From the NCBI RefSeq assembly GCF_023078275.1, contig NC_062980.1:5630401-5694400 (forward strand): a stretch of 64,000 nucleotides of DNA, in the 5' to 3' direction. This DNA is from Leguminivora glycinivorella (taxonomy: Eukaryota > Arthropoda > Insecta > Lepidoptera > Tortricidae). Shown one piece after another: positions 57,753-64,000 of this stretch (position 1 is the stretch's first letter; each line of letters opens with the position of its first letter). Position numbers and translations under genes: made by a program. Under the pieces are notes generated by a model. It searched no databases. It was not told the origin of the DNA and saw nothing but the letters and a program-made list of their open reading frames with translations.

Positions 57753-59914
57753 TGTAACGGACCACACAGTCCTCGGTTCAAATCATAAGATATATCTATA
57801 ATAATTATGCTTAGAAACAAATGCATACAGAGATAAAAACTTAAAAATTGCAAATAAATAAAACGAAAACAACTTACATACAAAATGGAATTCCAACAAA
57901 TTAAAAATAGAAATTCTCGGAATTAAATCCGGCACAATAGGCGTTTTAGGCACAATAGGCAAAACCGGCACAATAGGCGTTTTAGGCACAACTGGCACAT
58001 CCGGCACATTAGGCACTATTTGCCATTTAACAACACAGCGCATGCGTTAAAATCGGGACAATAAAACTCAGAGCGCAGCGTCAGAGGGGATCAGTCGGCT
58101 AGGGAACGTTGAGGTGCTCACTTCAGAAGAATTGGTGAAGTCATTCGACTAGGGAGCATTGAAGGGAACACATCAGTAGTTTAAGAAGGAAGCGGACTTG
58201 AGGCACGAGCATTGAGAGGTTGGAGACTGGCGAGAAGGTATCTTGGTAAATTAGACTTGAAGACTACAAGTAAGTGTCCAGATTGTTTATTTTGAATGTG
58301 TTTATATTTGTAATTTTAGATTAATGCTATTATCTGAAGGTGATAAATTTTAATATTGGTACTTATTCATTTCATATGAACAAGATATTCATGAATGTTA
58401 TATTTATGTGGTAATTATTTAAAGACGTACAAATTTCAATTTATTTTTTACATACAATTAACTCTAACGGTTAATTTGGAATATTATTGATTGAGATCTG
58501 AATATCTCTAATATGACTACTACATGAAACAAAATAGATACATAAAATTTTACACATATTTACTTTATGTATATACACTTCTATTAGCTAGAATCTCTTT
58601 GGGTGATTAGAAGGATCTCCATACTATAGTCTCACTCCTAAGTAAAATAATTTTGCTATTCCAATGAAAGTAGGATTAATAACTTTATTTATTGTTCATA
58701 ACATGTAAACTTTATTAGAGTCAAAGGATAACTTGTGGGAATTAATACTAATACTAAATACAAGGGAGGCATAGGACATCTATGGATGTTAGGATCCTGT
58801 CGCTATCAAGGAAAATCATTGATATAAAAATAAGATTGTTCACAAAAGTTGAATCATTGATACTGGCCTCGAGATTGGCAGACTTTGGAATCATCATTCC
58901 ATTTTCATAATATGGTTAACGATAACGTTGTCTGGGAGACCAAACAATTCTAGCATTGACTAGTGAAACACGATGTCAAGCAATGGACCACTATACTCGG
59001 AACGTGGGAAATTGCACGCATATAGAATTTATATTTTGTGATCTTGGACAACTTTCGATGGCTAAGGCCGAACCAAAATATATATATGGGATGGCGTGTG
59101 AGTCTGGGGATTTGTCGTTCGAAAGGCTAGATCAATGAAGTATTTGTCTTAGTATCAAAAGAAGGTCAATGAATAGGCCCAATAATGGGTATCAAAATAG
59201 ATATTCTGTTTCCTTGATAGATCAGGGGTAGGCAGAGCAGTTTCTATCCTGACGGTAGAGGACTTGGTTGCAGAATCATCCCAAAACATATAAAATTATA
59301 CCGGGATTAAAGGGTCCTTGACTAAATATTTGATATCTACTACTATGGTAGTACATTTTTAAGTAGTGCAAAGACACTTTACATCAGTTTACCTTTGTTC
59401 TAAGGATCCCATTTGTTCAATGTTTGATAAAACATAAATTGAACCAGCAACCTGGTTTGTCCATATGCTCGAGCGAGGTCCTTATAATAGGCTATATTAT
59501 ATTATACATCTATTATTCCTACGTATAAGGGACTCGTGGGTCGGAAACAATTAACCCCATTTTAAATAATGTCTTGTATATATTTTTAATATATTTCCTG
59601 TATTTATATTCCTTACACAATTCTACCTATCTCTCACACTCTTATCTCAACGCACTAAATTCTTTCACAAATGTCGTTCACTCTGCTTATTATACCTCAA
59701 GTGAATATATTACTGCCTTAGTTTTATCAACTTAAATTTAACCCTAATAGCAAGTTCCTAAAGGTAAAAAGAATCTGGATTGCTACGCACAACTACGGGG
59801 TCCTTCCACTTACTAGACGATCACAGTATTTGTTTTAATGGCCAATTTTTAATAGTGTATAGTTTTAATTAGGGCTAACAATTTGGACTTAAGTTAGGTA
59901 GTGTTAGGTTAATA
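57753..59914 (+). repeat. Element B 3' LTR (2,162 bp)
   Basis: Complete copy starting TGTAACGGACC. It contains the GGCACAATAGGC repeats, TATA-like box, initiator and splice donor, and a TAGACGATCACA segment shared with the interior of element A. It ends GTGTTAGGTTAATA. Confidence 0.85.
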
Positions 59915-60185
59915 CTATTGGTTTCCGGTTAAATTCATTAATAGTTAAACAAAACGGAGTGCTGTAAGAGCGTGAATACTCCCAATGTTCTATCGTCAAT
60001 TTATTGTTATGGGTTCAATTGCTAATGGTTTTCGGCAGGCGTTTAAATTTAATGTGGCTAGTTAGTTCATGTATTGTACCATTTGTACTATGGTCTGTGA
60101 CTAGAAATAATTTCCTTAAGGCAAATAAGGGTCATTCATCTGAAATCCCAACAGAAATTCGTATCCATAGTTGAAAATTTATTAG

Positions 60186-60500
60186 GTACAATCCATACTA
60201 ATATTATAAATGGGAAAGTGTGTGTATCTGTTTGTTTGTCCGTCTTTCACGGCCAAACAGAGCGACAAAATGACGTGTTTTTAGGGTTCCGTAGTCAACT
60301 ATGTTTTTAAATGGAGATAGAAAATTATTTTGAGTAGTTTTTGAGAAAAATACGGAAAATGGAGAGTGACATAGGCTACTTTTTGTCTCTTTCTAATCCC
60401 CCGCTTCATTAAAATAGGGGGTGAAAGTTTATATGGAGCATTCCGCAATTTTCGAATTTAACGCGAGCGAAGCCGCGGGTAAAAGCTAGTATAATATAAA
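60186..60500 (+). mobile_element. Dispersed element (ACTAATATTATAAATGGGAA start), plus copy
   Basis: CCATACTAATATTATAAATGGGAAAGTGTGTG, CTTTCACGGCCAAACAGAGCG, then a tail TTAACGCGAGCGAAGCCGCGGGTAAAAGCTAGTATAATAT. A common moth repeat with a minus-strand partner at 60927-61176. A GTTCCGTAGTCAACTATG block inside indicates nesting. Confidence 0.65.
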
Positions 60501-60745
60501 ACAGGCTAAAAGGAAAATGTAACGGAATAAATCGAACACAGGGGGCACCCCGAGCACAAAGTATTAAGTTAAAGGGCAAACTATTAATAACTAAAACTTA
60601 TTTTATTTCGATATATTTACTGCGATTGGTTTTATTGCTTTATTCGCTTGCTAAAACACTGACATGCCTAAGATTTTTTTTATTTGTTCCACAAATTAAG
60701 TACCTACCTACGTGCGAAATGGCACAGTAACTTGCCCGCATTTAG

Positions 60746-60874
60746 TTTTACGCATGATATTAATCAATCCGATATCATCGAGCCAATGTCGTATCAAAAC
60801 GAAATGCAAACTCTAAACAAATTGTTAAATCAGAATCGGCACCAGGACATGGGCGATGGCACGTGGACCAAAGT
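60746..60874 (+). CDS. Candidate internal exon of unknown gene
   Basis: A modest acceptor (TTGCCCGCATTTAG, AG at 60744-60745) and a strong donor (CAAAGT then GTAAGT, GT at 60875) bound 129 nt. The frame open throughout encodes FTHDINQSDIIEPMSYQN, EMQTLNKLLNQNRHQDMG and DGTWTK. Composition is protein-like, with polar and helical character, but no family is recognised. It sits between two inverted copies of one repeat (60186-60500 and 60927-61176). It could be a true exon of a gene extending beyond the window or a chance frame. Confidence 0.35.
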
Positions 60875-60926
60875 GTAAGTAGACCGATTGTTGGCCACTT
60901 TTGGATTATGAAACAACTACCTTATG

Positions 60927-61176
60927 CCCGCGGCCTCAGTCGCGTTAGATTCGGAAATTGCGGAACGCTCCATGCAAACTTACAGCCCCGTTTTAGGGAA
61001 GTGGGGAGAGAGGGGGGGTCAGAAAGTGACAAAAAGTAACATATGTCATTCTCCATCCCTTCAACTATCTCCACATAAAAAATCCCGTCAATCCGTCGCT
61101 CCGTTTTGCCGTGAAAGGCGGACAAACAAAGAGACACACACACTTTCCCATTTATAATATTAGTATGGATAAGCTT
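60927..61176 (-). mobile_element. Dispersed element (ACTAATATTATAAATGGGAA start), minus copy
   Basis: On the minus strand: CCATACTAATATTATAAATGGG, GTCCGCCTTTCACGGCAAAACGG, GTTCCGCAATTTCCGAATC and TAACGCGACTGAGGCCGCGGG. Inverted relative to 60186-60500. Confidence 0.65.
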
Positions 61177-61224
61177 CTTCCATTCGTTAGCTAGTTGGAT
61201 GAACGACATTAGAAAGATCTCAGG

Positions 61225-61395
61225 ATGAGACTAACCAAAGGTGCCGTAGCCGAATGGCGTCGCGAAACGAAAACGAAACGCCGTGAAAGGTAATCTGGCT
61301 CTGTCGCGCCAATACGCAAGAGCGATAGAGAGATATCTACGAGCGTTTCGTTTCGTAAGCGTTTCGTGAGCATTTGTGCCATTCGACTACGTACC
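61225..61395. mobile_element. MITE-like element (GCCGTAGCCGAATGGCGTCG ends)
   Basis: GTAGCCGAATGGC...CGCGAAACG at the left mirrors CGTTTCGTGAGC...GCCATTCGACTAC at the right, with CTGGCTCTGTCGCGCCAATA inside. Related inner sequence (GGCTCTGTCGCGCCAGTG) occurs near 30485. Confidence 0.6.
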
Positions 61396-61631
61396 CAGAT
61401 TGGGATAAATGGCAGACATAGCCTATGCTCAGCCGTCACGCGGATGGAGGTTAATACATTGACGATGACTCAATGGACATTCAGTACGTGTACGTACAGG
61501 TAAATTATCCATAGCAGACTCTTCTTCATGTCATGAGTCACCGCTGTGCGCGAGTGACCGCTAAAGGCAACAAGACAACTTTAAAATTGGAACCAACCGA
61601 ATTGGTGACGAGTGTTTGTGGTGTGGGGTAT

Positions 61632-61795
61632 GTCATCATCCTCCTTGCGTTATCCCGGCTTTTGCCACGGCTCATGGGAGCCTGGGGTCCGCTTTGACAA
61701 CTAATCCCAAGATTTGGCGTAGGCACTAGTTTTTACGAAAGCGACTGCCATATGACCTTCCAACCCGAAGGGTAAACTATTCCTTAGGGCCTGGC
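61632..61795 (+). repeat. CTCATGGGAGCCTGGGG-family repeat, best-preserved copy
   Basis: CATCCTCCTTGCGTTATCCC, TTTGCCACGGCTCATGGGAG, CCTGGGGTCCGCTTTGACAA, TTTGGCGTAGGCACTAGTTT, CGAAAGCGACTGCCATATGA and CAACCCGAAGGGTAAACT in order. This copy defines the family for the others in the window. Confidence 0.7.
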
Positions 61796-62005
61796 CACAT
61801 GGGCGCGTTGCGGCGACGCACCGCAAAAATTCTGCGTTGCGTTGCCGCGCCGCCAGTTTTTGCGGCAGGAAATCTGCGGCGCGGCACCGCGACGCAAGAA
61901 CTCGCGGTGCGTCGACGCACCGCAAAAACTCGCGGCGCGGCACCGCAACGCAGAATTTTTGCGGCGCGTCGCCGCGCCGCCAAAACTGGCGGTGCGTTAC
62001 CGCTG
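61795..62005. repeat. GC-rich self-complementary repeat block
   Basis: About 200 bp of overlapping GCGGCGACGCACCGCAAAAA and TTTTTGCGGCGCGTCGCCGC modules in both orientations. The block is dense in CpG and contrasts with the AT-rich surroundings. Arg/Ala/Cys-rich frames are open on both strands here, a by-product of the repeat. Multiple alternative hairpins can form. Confidence 0.7.
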
Positions 62006-62400
62006 CTCGCAATTGTGAACTGTTGTGTTCGAATTAAACTTCGTGTCGTTTATATTTAACCCTTCTTTACTTGGTGATGGATTTTTTCCAAGCATCACGA
62101 AAATTGAATCAATAGTAGATTTAGTACAGTTTTTCACGATAAAATACTAAGCAATATTCGAATTTTTCAATATGCTATTAAAAATCATCTTTTTTAGTTA
62201 CGTTGTTTCATATTAAAAAAATGGTGATAGATTTTTTCATTATTTTTTCAGTGCTCAGCATATATACCACCATGGTGTCATATATCTATAAATTGTTAAA
62301 AAAAGTAAAATCATGCAATTAAGGGTTTATTGACAATGGCGTGCCTCTCTAATTTATATTTCCGCAATGGGTACATCGATGGGTAGATTTAAATAATAAC

Positions 62401-62448
62401 ATTTTTAACCCCCGACGCAAAAAACGAAGGGGTGTTATAAGTTTGACG

Positions 62449-62507
<59 letters not shown>

Positions 62508-62662
62508 GTGTGTGTCTGTCTGTGGCATCGTAGCTCCCAAACGGATGAACCGATTTAGATTGATTTTTTTTGTCTGAAAGCTGAGTTAGTCGGGAGTGTT
62601 CTTAGCAATGTTTCATGAAAATCGGTCCACTATGTCGGGGTCGGGGGTTTTTTCAAAATTTA
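62401..62662 (+). repeat. Dispersed TGTC-microsatellite repeat, copy 4
   Basis: TTAACCCCCGACGC, GGGGTGTTATAAGTTTGACG, a long TGTC run (62448-62520), GATGAACCGATTTAGATTG, TTTCATGAAAATCGGTCCAC and GGTCGGGGGTTTTTTC. Confidence 0.8.
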
Positions 62663-63208
62663 ATTAAATAAATAATTTTATGACTTTTATGTAATTCCCA
62701 AAAGATTTGACAATTTGTAAATACATAGGTAAAGAAAATATTCGTTCTATCTGAATATGACGATAGGTACCTACGTTAAAAATAGAGCGCTTTCGAACTA
62801 CGTCCGAACCGAATCCGATAAATTCGTGAAAATAAAATTACGCACTATTATGGACTATGGACGGAAATCTGGCAGGATTTTGGAGTAGGCCCTTGAGGCA
62901 ACCTGCTAAGATGCTTCTCTTATCATAGTCAACCTCAGGTCCGCAAGCTGGCAGCTGGGGAGCGGGGCTAAATCGACAATCGATTATATTTTTAAGACGA
63001 TACAGGACGGTTCAATTTCCATACCAACGCTCTCGACTATTTGCTCCCTGGTTTTTGAAGGTAGACTGATTTTTTCAACACAGATTATTCTATAAATTGA
63101 AATAGACATCATACACGAAAGAAAAAACGACAAGGCCCAAGGCAACAATTAGTGCTTGCACCTCCTATATGAATCCATTTGCAGCATTACGATATAGCAA
63201 AAGACTAT
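62663..63208. other. Intergenic, nothing recognised
   Basis: No coding exon or known repeat was recognised between the two TGTC-family copies. Confidence 0.4.
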
Positions 63209-63442
63209 TTTTAACCCCCGACGCAAAAACGAAGGGGTGTTATAAGTTTGACGTGTCTGTCTGTCTATTTGTCTGTCTGTGTGTGTGTGTGTGTGTGTCT
63301 GTGGCATCGTAGTTCCCGAACGGATGAACCGATTTAAATTTAGTTTTTTTGTCTGAAAGCTGAGTTAGTCGGGAGTGTTCTTAGCCATGTTTCATGAAAA
63401 TCGGTCCACTATGTCGCGGTCGGGAGTTTTTTCAAAATTTTA
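63209..63442 (+). repeat. Dispersed TGTC-microsatellite repeat, copy 5
   Basis: Same order of modules as copy 4, in the same orientation. The microsatellite is TGTC followed by a pure TG run (63275-63300). Confidence 0.8.
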
Positions 63443-63960
63443 ATTTTATTGTTAGGTTATTAAATAACAAATCAAAAAAATATTCAATAAAATAATTTGA
63501 TTTGTTCCCAGTCAGATTGTTATTAATTATTAATCTTATCTGTGTTGGAACGTTTTGATATTTTTATTTTTAAAGACGCTCGAGTCAATCAAAAATTTCC
63601 AAAAACTGCCTTTTTCATTATGGCGCAAAAAAAGTGATACTCAAGATTGGTAACAATTAGCCAAAAAACCAAAACGGTACAATATAAATTTGATGAAAAA
63701 CGTGTGACCTGTGCCTTAAAAAAGTAAAACAGAAAAACGTACGTCGTTTTCGTACGTGTTTTCACTACGATCAATATGCAAATGGATAATTTAGTAGGCA
63801 AGTTTTATTTAAATCGATTAAATCGTAAATAGTGGCTTGCAGCTAAAAATAATGTTCAACTGGAAAAACCTAGGTACGTTTTTTCGCTAGAATCTACATT
63901 TTAGTAGGAAATTTTCTTAAAAATAGATTAAAATTAAACTGGTACAGATTTTTTTAATTA

Positions 63961-64000
63961 GCCCGTTATAGTGCCCTACTGCTGGGCAAAGGCCTCTCCC
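63961..64000 (+). repeat. Start of a common moth repeat at the window edge
   Basis: TATAGTGCCCTACTGCTGGGCAAAGGCCTC is a very common moth repeat start, probably the 3' part of a LINE. It is cut by the window end. Confidence 0.5.

Larger units (their letters stand above)
48409..59914 (+). mobile_element. Element B: 11.5-kb LTR element without ORFs (LARD-like)
   Basis: Direct repeats (about 48409-50504 and 57753-59914) flank a 7.25-kb interior with no gag-pol frame. The second copy starts TGTAACGG right after a good polypurine tract (AAAATAAAAGGGGCAGA). LTR differences seen by eye: a 7-bp indel, two substitutions and about 75 bp missing near the start of the first LTR. No target duplication was found, which the damaged left end may explain. 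The plan matches element A: TGTAAC start, short repeats, TATA-like box, initiator, leader and strong splice donor, non-coding interior. It is probably a related family mobilised in trans. Confidence 0.8.

Noticed and set aside
61701..62059. Several Arg/Ala/Cys-rich frames on both strands
   Set aside because: All come from the GC-rich self-complementary repeat block; frames open on both strands at once are not credible genes.
62349..62540. Thr-Asp-Arg-Gln repeat protein on the minus strand
   Set aside because: Translation of the TGTC microsatellite.

Overview
This window looks like a lepidopteran moth nuclear genome. It is AT-rich and intron-rich, and it is dominated by repeats typical of moth genomes: tRNA-derived SINEs, several dispersed families built on TGTC/GTCC microsatellites, many small inverted-repeat elements, a CR1-type LINE, and Penelope-like elements with hammerhead ribozymes. 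A noctuid-like moth is my best guess, but nothing here fixes the species. Family names come from recognising motifs and sequence patterns by eye; no database was searched.

Layout. 1-62 is a fragment of a dispersed repeat. 63-5611 is an almost complete CR1/Jockey-group LINE with 96-bp promoter repeats, a frameshifted ORF1 and an intact-looking endonuclease/reverse transcriptase ORF2. 7493-8221 is the last coding exon of an unidentified host gene on the + strand, with its 3' UTR and poly(A) signals to about 9545. 12000-26198 is the most striking region. The first exon of a Methuselah-like receptor gene is cut in two by a 13.9-kb LTR element (12084-25969) with 2.87-kb nearly identical LTRs, a 4-bp target duplication and no long ORF. 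26199-32795 holds repeats, including a tRNA-derived SINE and a 214-bp palindrome. 32796-33242 is an intact first exon of a second Methuselah-like gene. 34487-34884 is an inverted pair of tRNA-shaped sequences. 34893-39264 is a head-to-head palindrome of two Penelope-like RT/GIY-YIG copies, each ending in a hammerhead ribozyme, inserted as one unit with a 12-bp target duplication. 39277-48408 holds repeats only. 48409-59914 is a second long-LTR element without ORFs, built on the same plan as the first. 59915-64000 is repeats, a GC-rich self-complementary block and one candidate internal exon.

How it fits together. The host content is small: one terminal exon, two paralogous Methuselah-like ectodomain exons that both end in a phase-0 splice donor, and one doubtful exon. 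The seven-transmembrane exons of the receptors are not seen. Almost everything else is mobile DNA. Two large elements lack coding capacity yet carry near-identical LTRs, a TATA box, an initiator about 30 bp downstream and a strong splice donor. They must therefore have been moved recently by proteins supplied from elsewhere.
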